Of a stretch of 39,244 nucleotides of DNA, positions 8,516 through 15,696 are shown one piece after another. The notes under the pieces were generated by a model. That model had not been told where the DNA came from. It searched no databases and saw only the letters and a list, made by a program, of their open reading frames with translations. Origin of the DNA: CAG-791 sp964386925 (GTDB lineage Bacteria; Bacillota; Clostridia; Lachnospirales; Lachnospiraceae); the NCBI GenBank assembly GCA_964386925.1, contig CAYLUU010000007.1, positions 1 through 39,244 of the forward strand, read 5' to 3'. How positions within the stretch are numbered: the stretch's first letter is position 1; every line of letters starts with the position of its first letter. A program made the translations under genes and the position numbers.

Positions 8516-9565
8516 ATGCTGACACAGTATGTGTCCATGACAGAGGAGAACATTGACGAAGAAATCATTGCGAAGGCAGGAGAAATCTTGCGGGAAGGCG
8601 GGCTGGTAGCATTTCCGACAGAAACCGTATATGGCCTGGGCGGTGATGCGCTGAACCCGGAATCCTCCAGAAAGATTTATGCGGCAAAGGGCAGACCGTC
8701 AGATAATCCTTTGATTGTTCACATCTGCCGCATGGAGGATCTTCCGCACATCGTGCAGGAAATTCCGGAAGAGGCGAAGAAACTGGCAAAAGCTTTCTGG
8801 CCGGGACCGTTGACCATGATTTTCCGCAAAAGCGAGGCAGTTCCGTATGAAACAACCGGCGGACTTGAGACGGTTGCAGTTCGTTTTCCGAGCAATCGGA
8901 TCGCCAGTGCACTGATTGCGGCAGAAGGGGGATACATTGCGGCGCCATCTGCCAATCGCTCCGGGCGTCCGTCACCTACAATTGCACGCTACTGCCGGGA
9001 GGATCTGGATGGTCGTGTGGAAATGATCATTGATGGCGGCGAAGTGGGGATTGGACTGGAATCTACGATTATTGATCTGACGGAGGAGAAACCTACGATT
9101 CTGCGGCCGGGTTATATTACGCAGAAGATGTTGGATGAGATACTCGGAAGCGTAGATATTGATCGGACCATTCTGTCTGCTGACTGTAAGGAGAAACCCA
9201 AAGCACCGGGAATGAAGTACCGCCATTATGCACCGAAGGGTGATCTGACAGTGGTGGAAGGAGAGCCGCAGAAAGTTGCGGAATACATTAACCGGGAATT
9301 ACAAAAGGCAAGGGAAAATGGTGCGCGTACCGGGGTGATCTGTACCGACGAAACGAAGGCCATGTATCAGGCAGACTGTGTGAAAAGTGCAGGAAGTCGT
9401 TCTGATGAAGAAGAAATTGCAAGAGAACTGTTCCGCATTCTGAGGGAGTTTGATGATGAAGGATGTGAAATTATGTTTTCGGAGTCGTTTCGAAGTCAGG
9501 GAATCGGAATGGCAATTATGAACCGTCTGATGAAGGCGGCCGGACAGAAAATTGTCTCTGTGTAG
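8516..9565 (+). CDS. ywlC: L-threonylcarbamoyladenylate synthase (Sua5/YwlC)
   Basis: Makes threonylcarbamoyl-AMP from threonine, bicarbonate and ATP, the first step of t6A37 tRNA modification. The YrdC domain (about residues 10-200) includes VAFPTETVYGLG, the KGRPSDNPL substrate site and SANRSGRPSPT. The C-terminal Sua5 domain follows after the linker containing APGMKYRHYAPKG, which is diagnostic. I chose the ATG at 8516 because AAGGTG (8504-8509) is well spaced for it; a GTG at 8507 would be too close. It begins 13 bp after the GH18 gene and is followed by rpiB, the same neighbourhood as ywlC-ywlF in Bacillus subtilis. Confidence 0.94.
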   Translation: MLTQYVSMTEENIDEEIIAKAGEILREGGLVAFPTETVYGLGGDALNPESSRKIYAAKGRPSDNPLIVHICRMEDLPHIVQEIPEEAKKLAKAFWPGPLTMIFRKSEAVPYETTGGLETVAVRFPSNRIASALIAAEGGYIAAPSANRSGRPSPTIARYCREDLDGRVEMIIDGGEVGIGLESTIIDLTEEKPTILRPGYITQKMLDEILGSVDIDRTILSADCKEKPKAPGMKYRHYAPKGDLTVVEGEPQKVAEYINRELQKARENGARTGVICTDETKAMYQADCVKSAGSRSDEEEIARELFRILREFDDEGCEIMFSESFRSQGIGMAIMNRLMKAAGQKIVSV

Positions 9566-9633
9566 CAATGCGACGGGAAGCTGCCAGAGCTGGCGAGATC
9601 TGAAATTTAACACTACAGTGAGGAGGGAACACA

Positions 9634-10077
9634 ATGATAGCAATTGCAAGTGATCACGGCGGATATGATCTGAAGCAGGTTGTCATCCATCACCTGGAGG
9701 AGCAGGGATATGAGGTGAAAGATTTCGGCACACATGACAAAGGCTCCTGCGATTACCCGGACTATGCGGGGCCGGCGGCACAGTGTGTGGCAGACGGTGA
9801 GGCAGAGAAGGGCATTGTCATCTGCACAACGGGGATTGGCGTCAGCATGGTGGCGAACAAAATTCCCGGGGTTCGCTGTGCTCTGTGTCACGATGTAACG
9901 ACTGCAAAACTTACAAGACAGCATAATGATGCGAATGTTCTGTCGATTGGTGCGGGAGTCATTGGCGAAAATGTTGCATTGGACGTGGTAGATACCTTCC
10001 TGAAAACGGAGTTCTCGCAGGGAGAGCGTCATGCAAGACGTGTTGAAAAGATTGCAGAATATGATAAAAAGCGGTAA
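9634..10077 (+). CDS. rpiB: Ribose-5-phosphate isomerase B
   Basis: Interconverts ribulose-5-phosphate and ribose-5-phosphate in the pentose phosphate pathway, feeding PRPP synthesis. RpiB/LacAB hallmarks are the N-terminal IAIASDHGGYDLK, the YPDYA segment, and a catalytic-cysteine loop ICTTGIGVSMVANK. Most RpiB proteins have CGTGIG there; here the residue after Cys is Thr, an accepted variant in the wider LacAB/RpiB family. Length (147 aa) is typical. GGAGGG lies 6-7 nt before the ATG. A sugar-phosphate isomerase of different substrate cannot be fully excluded, but upp next door supports a nucleotide-precursor role. Confidence 0.92.
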   Translation: MIAIASDHGGYDLKQVVIHHLEEQGYEVKDFGTHDKGSCDYPDYAGPAAQCVADGEAEKGIVICTTGIGVSMVANKIPGVRCALCHDVTTAKLTRQHNDANVLSIGAGVIGENVALDVVDTFLKTEFSQGERHARRVEKIAEYDKKR

Positions 10078-10177
10078 AACGATAAGGATAAAAACGACTG
10101 AAAGAGTTGCCTTGTGGGACGACACTTTCGACGCAAACGACAGAAATAATAGAGCTCTTTAAGCATAGGAGGCTGAC

Positions 10178-10807
10178 ATGGGAAAAGTTGTTGTTATGAA
10201 TCATCCGCTGATCCAGCATAAGATCGGATTTATCCGCAGAAGAACCACCGGCACGAAGGCATTTCGCGAGACGGTTGGCGAGATTGCCATGCTTCTGTGC
10301 TACGAGGCCACCAGAGACCTGGAGCTTACAGATGTGGAGATTGACACGCCGGTTGCACATTGTGTTGCAAAAGAACTGAAGGGCAAAAAGCTTGCGGTTG
10401 TTCCGATCCTGCGCGCAGGACTTGGAATGGTGGACGGCATGCTGCAGATGATCCCGGCAGCCAAGGTTGGACATATCGGAATGTATCGTGATCCGGCAAC
10501 ACTAAAGCCGGTAGAGTATTATTGCAAGCTTCCGGCAGACTGCGCAGACCGTGAGGTCTTCGTTGTGGATCCTATGCTGGCAACCGGCGGCTCCTCTGTG
10601 GATGCCGTTGCACAGCTGAAAAAGCATGGATGTGAGAAGATTCATTTCCTGTGCATCATTGCAGCACCGGAAGGCGTGAAAGCCTTTACAGAGGCACACC
10701 CGGATGTAGATCTTTACATTGGCGCACTGGATGATCACCTGAATGAGCATGGATATATTGTTCCTGGTCTCGGAGATGCAGGCGATCGCATTTTCGGAAC
10801 CAAATAA
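10178..10807 (+). CDS. upp: Uracil phosphoribosyltransferase
   Basis: Salvages uracil with PRPP to form UMP in the cytoplasm. The sequence shows HPLIQHKIGFIRR at the N-terminus, the flexible-loop region, the PRPP-binding signature VVDPMLATGGSSVDAV and the uracil-binding C-terminus (VPGLGDAGDRIFGTK). The length of 209 residues is exactly that of the family. TAGGAGG precedes the ATG by 5-6 nt. The 100-bp gap after rpiB shows no clear terminator, so it may be co-transcribed. The order rpiB-upp-atp genes resembles that in Bacillus. Confidence 0.97.
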   Translation: MGKVVVMNHPLIQHKIGFIRRRTTGTKAFRETVGEIAMLLCYEATRDLELTDVEIDTPVAHCVAKELKGKKLAVVPILRAGLGMVDGMLQMIPAAKVGHIGMYRDPATLKPVEYYCKLPADCADREVFVVDPMLATGGSSVDAVAQLKKHGCEKIHFLCIIAAPEGVKAFTEAHPDVDLYIGALDDHLNEHGYIVPGLGDAGDRIFGTK

Positions 10808-10825
10808 GGCGTATAGGAGAGCAGC

Positions 10826-11317
10826 ATGTCAGTGTCAGCAAAACGGACGGATTATATTTCCTGGGACGAGTATTTTATGGGAGTTGCCCAGCTCGCCGGG
10901 ATGCGGTCCAAGGATCCGAACACGCAGGTTGGTTCCTGCATTGTGAGCAAAGAGCATAAGATCCTGTCCATCGGCTATAATGGGATGCCGCGCGGCTGTG
11001 ATGATGATAAATTTCCCTGGGAGAGGGAAGGGCAGCCCTTGATGACAAAATATCCCTTTGTCACGCATAGCGAACTGAATGCGATTCTGAATTATCGCGG
11101 TGGCTCGCTGGAAGGGGCAACGCTGTATGTTTCACTGTTTCCGTGCAACGAATGTGCCAAGGCGATTATTCAGGCTGGGATCGCCAAGGTTATCTACAAG
11201 AGCGACAAGTACGCCGGAACCGACAACAATGTGGCCAGCAAGCAAATGTTCGATGCAGCTGGTGTAATCTATGAGCAATACCGGGAAACCGGACGTCACA
11301 TCGAATTAGCCGTATAA
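10826..11317 (+). CDS. dCMP deaminase (ComEB-like)
   Basis: Zinc-dependent deaminase converting dCMP to dUMP for dTTP synthesis. The zinc site is visible as HSELNAI (His plus catalytic Glu) and PCNECAKAI (two Cys). The substrate-side motif GYNGMPRGCDD and the N-terminal WDEYFMGVAQLAGMRSKDPNTQVG are typical. At 163 aa it has the family length. It starts 18 bp after upp with AGGAG in front, suggesting a pyrimidine-salvage operon. Confidence 0.93.
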   Translation: MSVSAKRTDYISWDEYFMGVAQLAGMRSKDPNTQVGSCIVSKEHKILSIGYNGMPRGCDDDKFPWEREGQPLMTKYPFVTHSELNAILNYRGGSLEGATLYVSLFPCNECAKAIIQAGIAKVIYKSDKYAGTDNNVASKQMFDAAGVIYEQYRETGRHIELAV

Positions 11318-11324
11318 ACTGCCT

Positions 11325-12575
11325 ATGATATTAAGTCGACAGCGAAATTACAAAAATAAGAATCACAAACTGCTCCGGGGAGTTAAGCTACTCTCCGGAG
11401 CTCTTGTGCTGTCAGTGATGCTGGAAACAGCCGGTTCCGTGCAGGTTTACGCAACGCAGGAGACACAGGCAGCTCTGAATCAGGCCAAAAAGGAAGCAAA
11501 ACAGACACAGGAGGCAGTGGAAGCCGGACAGGATACCATTGATGATCTGGGCGAGACGAAGAGTGTACTGAGTGATAAGCTGACCGATCTGAATTCTCAG
11601 CTCAGCGAGATCTCTACAAACCTGGCGCAGCTCTCTTCCCGTATCAGCGATAAGAATCAGGAGATTGAAGACAAACAGGAAGAGATCGACCAGACTCAGG
11701 ATGAACTGGATGAGGCAATCGCTGCGCAGCAGAAGCAGTATGAGAACATGAAGAAGCGAATTCAGTTCCTGTACGAAAGAGGTAATGTCTATTATCTGGA
11801 AATCCTTCTGCATTCCAGTTCCTACAGCGAGTTGCTGAATCGGAGTACTTATATCGAACAGCTGAATCAGTATGATCAGAAAACGCTGGAGCAGTACAAA
11901 AAGACCGCACAGGAAGTAAAGGAAAAAAAGGAAGAGCTGGAAAAGGAACAGGAGGAGCTCCAGTCAGAGCAGGAGGAACTGGAGTCGCTTCATGCGGATG
12001 TGAACGATCAGGCCAATCAGGTTTCCAGTCTGGTGAGTGACACTGCAAGCTCCCTGAATTCCACCAATGCGCAGATTGATTCCGTGGAGGATGCTGTAGC
12101 TCTCCTGCAGGATCAGCTGGATGCGCAGAATGCTACGGTGTCAGCGTTGGAAAAGCAGCTGGCAGAAGAACGAAGACTGCAGGCGGTTTCTGATGCATCG
12201 ACCTGGAGATCGCTCGACAGTATCACTTTTGAGGAGGGAGATCGCACACTTCTGGCAAATCTGATTTATTGTGAAGCGGGCGGTGAATCCTATGAGGGGC
12301 AGCTGGCAGTGGGGGCGGTTGTGATGAACCGCGTGATGTCCGGTGCCTTTCCGTCAACGGTTTCCGGTGTAATCTACCAGAGCAATCAGTTCTCTCCGGC
12401 CATGTCAGGCCGTCTTGCGGTGGCGCTGGCTAATGACGAAGCGACAGCGTCCTGCTATCAGGCTGCGGATGCTGCGATGTCCGGACAGACAAACGTAGAC
12501 AATTGCCTGTTCTTCCGGACCCCGATTGATCAGGTGACTCCGAAGTATCGCATTGGCGGACATATTTTCTACTGA
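11325..12575 (+). CDS. Secreted cell-wall hydrolase: coiled coil plus SleB/CwlJ (Hydrolase_2) domain
   Basis: Predicted exported peptidoglycan hydrolase. A signal peptide (basic N-region to about residue 21, hydrophobic core LLSGALVLSVMLE, likely cut after VYA near residue 43) leads into a long Glu/Gln/Asp-rich coiled coil (about 45-285), like the PcsB/EnvC N-terminal region. The C-terminal ~115 residues form a Hydrolase_2 domain: LLANLIYCEAGGESYEGQLA with the catalytic Glu, VGAVVMNRVMS, and SNQFSP. The family includes spore-cortex lytic enzymes, but the coiled coil suggests a role in vegetative division or daughter-cell separation. The ATG starts 7 bp after the deaminase gene and has no obvious Shine-Dalgarno. 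A stable hairpin lies inside the signal-peptide codons. Confidence 0.87.
   Translation: MILSRQRNYKNKNHKLLRGVKLLSGALVLSVMLETAGSVQVYATQETQAALNQAKKEAKQTQEAVEAGQDTIDDLGETKSVLSDKLTDLNSQLSEISTNLAQLSSRISDKNQEIEDKQEEIDQTQDELDEAIAAQQKQYENMKKRIQFLYERGNVYYLEILLHSSSYSELLNRSTYIEQLNQYDQKTLEQYKKTAQEVKEKKEELEKEQEELQSEQEELESLHADVNDQANQVSSLVSDTASSLNSTNAQIDSVEDAVALLQDQLDAQNATVSALEKQLAEERRLQAVSDASTWRSLDSITFEEGDRTLLANLIYCEAGGESYEGQLAVGAVVMNRVMSGAFPSTVSGVIYQSNQFSPAMSGRLAVALANDEATASCYQAADAAMSGQTNVDNCLFFRTPIDQVTPKYRIGGHIFY
11372..11401 (+). other. Hairpin within the signal-peptide codons
   Basis: GCTCCGGGGAG (11372-11382) pairs with CTCTCCGGAGC (11391-11401) with one G-T pair, an 11-bp stem over an 8-nt loop. The following TCTTGTG is a poor T-run. 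It may slow ribosomes or act as a weak attenuator between the deaminase and hydrolase. Confidence 0.35.
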
Positions 12576-12652
12576 TAAATGTGTGGATATTTTGTATCGA
12601 TAGCACCTGTCAATGTCAAGCCCTAACCCTTTATTAAAAAAGAATTAAATCA

Positions 12653-12681
12653 TTGCGTGCATAAGGGTGAATTTGTATCAT
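12653..12681 (+). promoter_or_regulatory. Promoter of the ATP synthase operon
   Basis: TTGCGT (12653-12658) and TATCAT (12676-12681) are 17 bp apart. Imperfect inverted arms ACCCTTTAT (from about 12626) and ATAAGGGT (12661-12668) flank the -35. The leader of about 125 nt can form a 10-bp stem, TTGAGATGCG with CGCGTCTTAA, between about 12747 and 12784. The remainder of the 237-bp gap after the hydrolase gene shows no gene and no clear terminator. Confidence 0.6.
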
Positions 12682-12812
12682 GTTATCTGTTCGGTACGTG
12701 ACGATATCAACGTGGATCGGCCCCATCGGACATTCTCGAATATAAAATTGAGATGCGGATGCTGAATGGCTACGCGTCTTAATTGAGACTTGAAATCAGC
12801 GAAGGGAATGAC

Positions 12813-13076
12813 ATGCGGGACGTATCAAGAGTACTGAGGAATTTATCAATGATCGGCCAGCTGGGATTGTCACTTGTGACACCAACGCTGATGTGTCTCT
12901 TGTCGGCATACTGGCTGAATACTAGAATGGGGGCACCGCTGTGGATCTATATTCCGGCGCTCATTCTGGGCCTTGGAGCATCTGCTATGACAGCCTGGAA
13001 ACTGTATCAGTCGATCATGCAGAAGAGAAAGAAAGAAGACTCCTCAAGGAAGACGGCATTTAACCGGCATTATTGA
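12813..13076 (+). CDS. AtpZ/AtpI-like ATP synthase accessory protein
   Basis: Small membrane protein at the head of the F-type ATPase operon, matching the F0F1-ATPase gene1/AtpZ-AtpI group implicated in c-ring assembly or Mg2+/Ca2+ entry. Two hydrophobic helices are visible (IGQLGLSLVTPTLMCLLSAYW and PLWIYIPALILGLGASAMTAW), followed by a basic tail. I chose the ATG at 12813 (MRDVSRVLRNLSMIGQLG, AAGGG in front) rather than a TTG at 12783, which lacks a ribosome site. It is 88 residues, normal for the group. Assignment rests on position and topology. Confidence 0.8.
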   Translation: MRDVSRVLRNLSMIGQLGLSLVTPTLMCLLSAYWLNTRMGAPLWIYIPALILGLGASAMTAWKLYQSIMQKRKKEDSSRKTAFNRHY

Positions 13077-13110
13077 TGCCGGGAGCGGTTGCGGAGAAGA
13101 GGTGGATGAA

Positions 13111-13518
13111 ATGAAAATGTCCAAAGCGGTGCGGGAATCAACCGGTTTTGTGGCAAAGGGCGTAGCAGTGTCCACGGTTGTTCTGCTGGTTGTTTTTTTT
13201 ATACTGCATTTATTCGTCCCGGGGGTTCCTTTTGGATGGAAGGTTGTGCTCGGAGGAATTCTGGGATATCTGGTAGCGGTTGGGAACTTTCTGATCATGG
13301 CAATTGTGGCTGAAAAGGCTGCAGCGGATGATAATTTTGACAATGCAAAGCGTCGGATGGCAGTGTCTTACCGCTATCGAACTCTGGCGCAGATCGTGTT
13401 CATCGTCCTGGCACTGGTGCTTCCCTTCATCAATGCAGTGGCAGCGATTATTCCGCTGCTGATTCCGGGATTTCTGATTCGCGGAAAAGGCGTCTGGGAT
13501 TATCGCAAAAAGAGGTAA
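13111..13518 (+). CDS. atpI: ATP synthase subunit I-type protein
   Basis: Second accessory membrane protein of the operon, resembling the ATP_synt_I family of c-ring assembly chaperones. Four hydrophobic segments are visible: VSTVVLLVVFFILHLFV, VVLGGILGYLVAVGNFLIMAIVA, TLAQIVFIVLALVLPFINAV and AIIPLLIPGFLI. The GNFL segment followed by a helix is typical. The ATG at 13111 has AGAGGTGG (13097-13104) 6 nt in front and is preferred to the in-frame GTG at 13102. atpB begins 6 bp after its stop. Confidence 0.82.
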   Translation: MKMSKAVRESTGFVAKGVAVSTVVLLVVFFILHLFVPGVPFGWKVVLGGILGYLVAVGNFLIMAIVAEKAAADDNFDNAKRRMAVSYRYRTLAQIVFIVLALVLPFINAVAAIIPLLIPGFLIRGKGVWDYRKKR

Positions 13519-13524
13519 TGATCC

Positions 13525-14286
13525 ATGGAATTTTCAATTGAAGGAGCCAAAATACTGTGGAGAATCCCGACCGGGATTCCGATCCTGGGGGACATTCTGA
13601 TTTCGGAGACGCTGGTCATGTCCTGGGTGGTTATGGGAGTGATTCTGGCGCTTTGCCTGTTTCTGACGCATGACCTGAAGGTGGAGAATATCACAAAGCG
13701 TCAGGCAGTGGCAGAATGGCTGGTGGAACTGGCAACGAACTTTGTGCGGAATAATACCGGCGGAACGAAGTTTGACAGCTTGATCCCGTTTATCGCTGCA
13801 TTGTTTTCAACCAGTATTATTTCCAATCTGGTCTGCCTGGTCGGAGCATGGAGTCCGACAGCAGATCTGTCGACGGAAGCGGCATGGGCTGTGGTTGTGT
13901 TCATTATGATTACGGCTACGAAGATTAAGACGAACGGATTGGGCGGCTATCTGAAGGGATATACACAGCCGATTGCGGTAATGACACCCTTCAATGTTCT
14001 ATCCGAACTGGCAACGCCGGTGTCAATGGCTTGCCGTCATTTCGGCAACATTTTATCCGGTGTCGTAATTGATGGGTTGATTTACTGGGCTCTGGCACTT
14101 GCTTCTTCTGCAATTCTCGGACTGATTCCGGGGGTGGTAGGAAAGGTTCTGTCGAATATTCCGATTCTGGATGTAGGTATTCCGGCGATTTCGTCGCTGT
14201 ATTTTGACTGGTTTACCGGATTTATGCAGGCATTTATTTTCTGTATGCTGACGACAATGTATATTGCCAATGCAGCAGAGGAATAA
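13525..14286 (+). CDS. atpB: F-type ATP synthase subunit a
   Basis: Stator channel subunit that passes the coupling ion to the c-ring. The essential arginine lies in helix 4 within SMACRHFGNILSGVVI. Other family segments are GTKFDSLIPFIAALF, KGYTQPIAVMTPFNVLSEL and the C-terminal helix FDWFTGFMQAFIFCMLTTMYI. Its length (253 aa) is normal. It is followed by atpE after 34 bp. If the c subunit is sodium-selective, as its residues suggest, this protein carries the matching Na+ half-channels. Confidence 0.96.
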   Translation: MEFSIEGAKILWRIPTGIPILGDILISETLVMSWVVMGVILALCLFLTHDLKVENITKRQAVAEWLVELATNFVRNNTGGTKFDSLIPFIAALFSTSIISNLVCLVGAWSPTADLSTEAAWAVVVFIMITATKIKTNGLGGYLKGYTQPIAVMTPFNVLSELATPVSMACRHFGNILSGVVIDGLIYWALALASSAILGLIPGVVGKVLSNIPILDVGIPAISSLYFDWFTGFMQAFIFCMLTTMYIANAAEE

Positions 14287-14320
14287 TCATCACCCATAAC
14301 AACACAACAGGAGGTATATC

Positions 14321-14602
14321 ATGGGAGATTTTCAGTTACTGGCAAGAGGTATTGCACTGGCGGGCTGTGGTATCGGTGCTGGCTGCGCACTGATCGCAGG
14401 TATCGGACCTGGTATTGGTGAAGGTAATGCAGTAGCAAAGGCTCTGGAGGCAATCGGAAGACAGCCGGAGTGCAAGAGTGATGTTACCAGCACGATGCTT
14501 CTGGGCTGCGCCATTGCAGAGACAACAGGTATCTACGGCTTCGTTACCGGTCTGCTGCTGATCTTTGTAGCACCTGGAATGTTCATGAACTATTTGCAGT
14601 AA
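14321..14602 (+). CDS. atpE: F-type ATP synthase subunit c with two membrane carboxylates
   Basis: Rotor-ring proteolipid with two hydrophobic helices and the polar loop AIGRQPE. Helix 1 contains GIGPGIGEG with E34, where classic Na+ rotors have Gln. Helix 2 contains AIAETTGIYGF with ion-binding E67, T68, T69 and Y72. E34 plus E67, a hydroxyl residue after E67, and Tyr five residues on is the two-carboxylate Na+-binding motif described for the Fusobacterium nucleatum c-ring. Na+ coupling is therefore my inference. AGGAGG lies 6-7 nt before the ATG, consistent with the high expression needed for a ring subunit. Confidence 0.97.
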   Translation: MGDFQLLARGIALAGCGIGAGCALIAGIGPGIGEGNAVAKALEAIGRQPECKSDVTSTMLLGCAIAETTGIYGFVTGLLLIFVAPGMFMNYLQ

Positions 14603-14623
14603 CAGCCGGCAGGAGGAATGGGT

Positions 14624-15127
14624 ATGGAGACACAAAGTCTCGTTACGATTGTCCCGTGGACCTTCATCGCAACGATTATCAACCTGTTTCTGACTATGCT
14701 GCTGGTGAAAAAGTTCCTGTTCAAGCCGATTAATAAGGTCTTGGAACAGCGCAGAGAGCTGTCGGAAAAGGAACTGAAGGACGCAAGAGCTGCAAAGACG
14801 GAGGCGGATGAGCTGAAGGCAGAGTATGAGAGCAGCCTTTCGGATGCCCGTGCGGAGGCAGCACAGATCATTCAGAATGCTCAGCAGGAAGCGCAGAGAA
14901 AGGCAGATCAGACGATTCGCGACGCAGAGCAGCAGGCGTCCGGCATTCGCTCGCGAGCAGAAGCGGACATTGCGCAGGAGAAAAAGAAAGCAATCAATGA
15001 GGCCAAGGATGAAATCGGCGGTCTTGCCATGGATATTGCCGGCAAGGTTGTTGAGAAAGAAATCCATGAAGAGGATCACCGCAAGCTCATTGATGATTTC
15101 CTGGATCATGTAGGAGAGGCGTCATGA
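14624..15127 (+). CDS. atpF: F-type ATP synthase subunit b
   Basis: Peripheral-stalk subunit linking membrane subunit a to the F1 head. One N-terminal helix (IVPWTFIATIINLFLTMLLVKKFLF) precedes KPINKVLEQRRE and a long charged Ala/Glu/Gln-rich helix of about 120 residues. The ATG at 14624 is chosen because AGGAGG (14611-14616) sits 7 nt before it; the ATG at 14618 would be too close. The stop overlaps the atpH start (ATGA-type overlap at 15124), indicating translational coupling. Confidence 0.95.
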   Translation: METQSLVTIVPWTFIATIINLFLTMLLVKKFLFKPINKVLEQRRELSEKELKDARAAKTEADELKAEYESSLSDARAEAAQIIQNAQQEAQRKADQTIRDAEQQASGIRSRAEADIAQEKKKAINEAKDEIGGLAMDIAGKVVEKEIHEEDHRKLIDDFLDHVGEAS

Positions 15128-15663
15128 CGAACACCGGTAGATTATACGGAAAGAGCCTGTATGATCTGGCTGTGTCTGAGAACCTTTCGGAAGATATTAT
15201 GGAGCAGATGCAGCTGGTGCAGGAACTGTTCCGGGAGAATCCGGATTACATCCGGCTGCTGCAGGAGCCGTCAATTCCGAAAAAGGAACGGCTTGGTTTG
15301 TTAGATCAGGCTTTCGGCGATGCACTTCAGCCGTATCTTCTGAATTTCCTGAAGGTTCTGACAGAACGCGGATTTCTGCGTGAATATCCTGCATGCGTGA
15401 AAGGCTATCGTGAGCAGTATTGCCAGGCAAACGGCATTGTGGATGCAATGGTCGTCAGTGCAGCAGAACTTGATCCGGCACAGCGGCAGCGGCTGCAGGA
15501 AAAGCTTCAGACGATCAGCGGCAAAAAGGTAATTCTGCATGAAAAAACAGACGCCTCTGTATTGGGCGGTGTGCGTGTGGAAATGGACGGAAAACTATAT
15601 GACGGAACCGTTCAGGGGAGACTTTCGGATTTGCGAAAGCACCTGAATGAAACGGTTTTGTAG
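15124..15663 (+). CDS. atpH: F-type ATP synthase subunit delta
   Basis: OSCP-like stalk subunit joining b to the alpha3-beta3 head. It shows the N-terminal RLYGKSLYDLAVSE, the hydrophobic central part (LLNFLKVLTERGFLREYPACVK) and the C-terminal DASVLGGVRVEMDGKLYDGTV, which is the family signature around GG and D. At 179 residues it is normal. It overlaps atpF by 4 bp and is followed by atpA after 33 bp. Confidence 0.95.
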   Translation: MTNTGRLYGKSLYDLAVSENLSEDIMEQMQLVQELFRENPDYIRLLQEPSIPKKERLGLLDQAFGDALQPYLLNFLKVLTERGFLREYPACVKGYREQYCQANGIVDAMVVSAAELDPAQRQRLQEKLQTISGKKVILHEKTDASVLGGVRVEMDGKLYDGTVQGRLSDLRKHLNETVL

Positions 15664-15696
15664 ATGTTGTTGTGTAGAACAAAGGATGTGGCTTAA

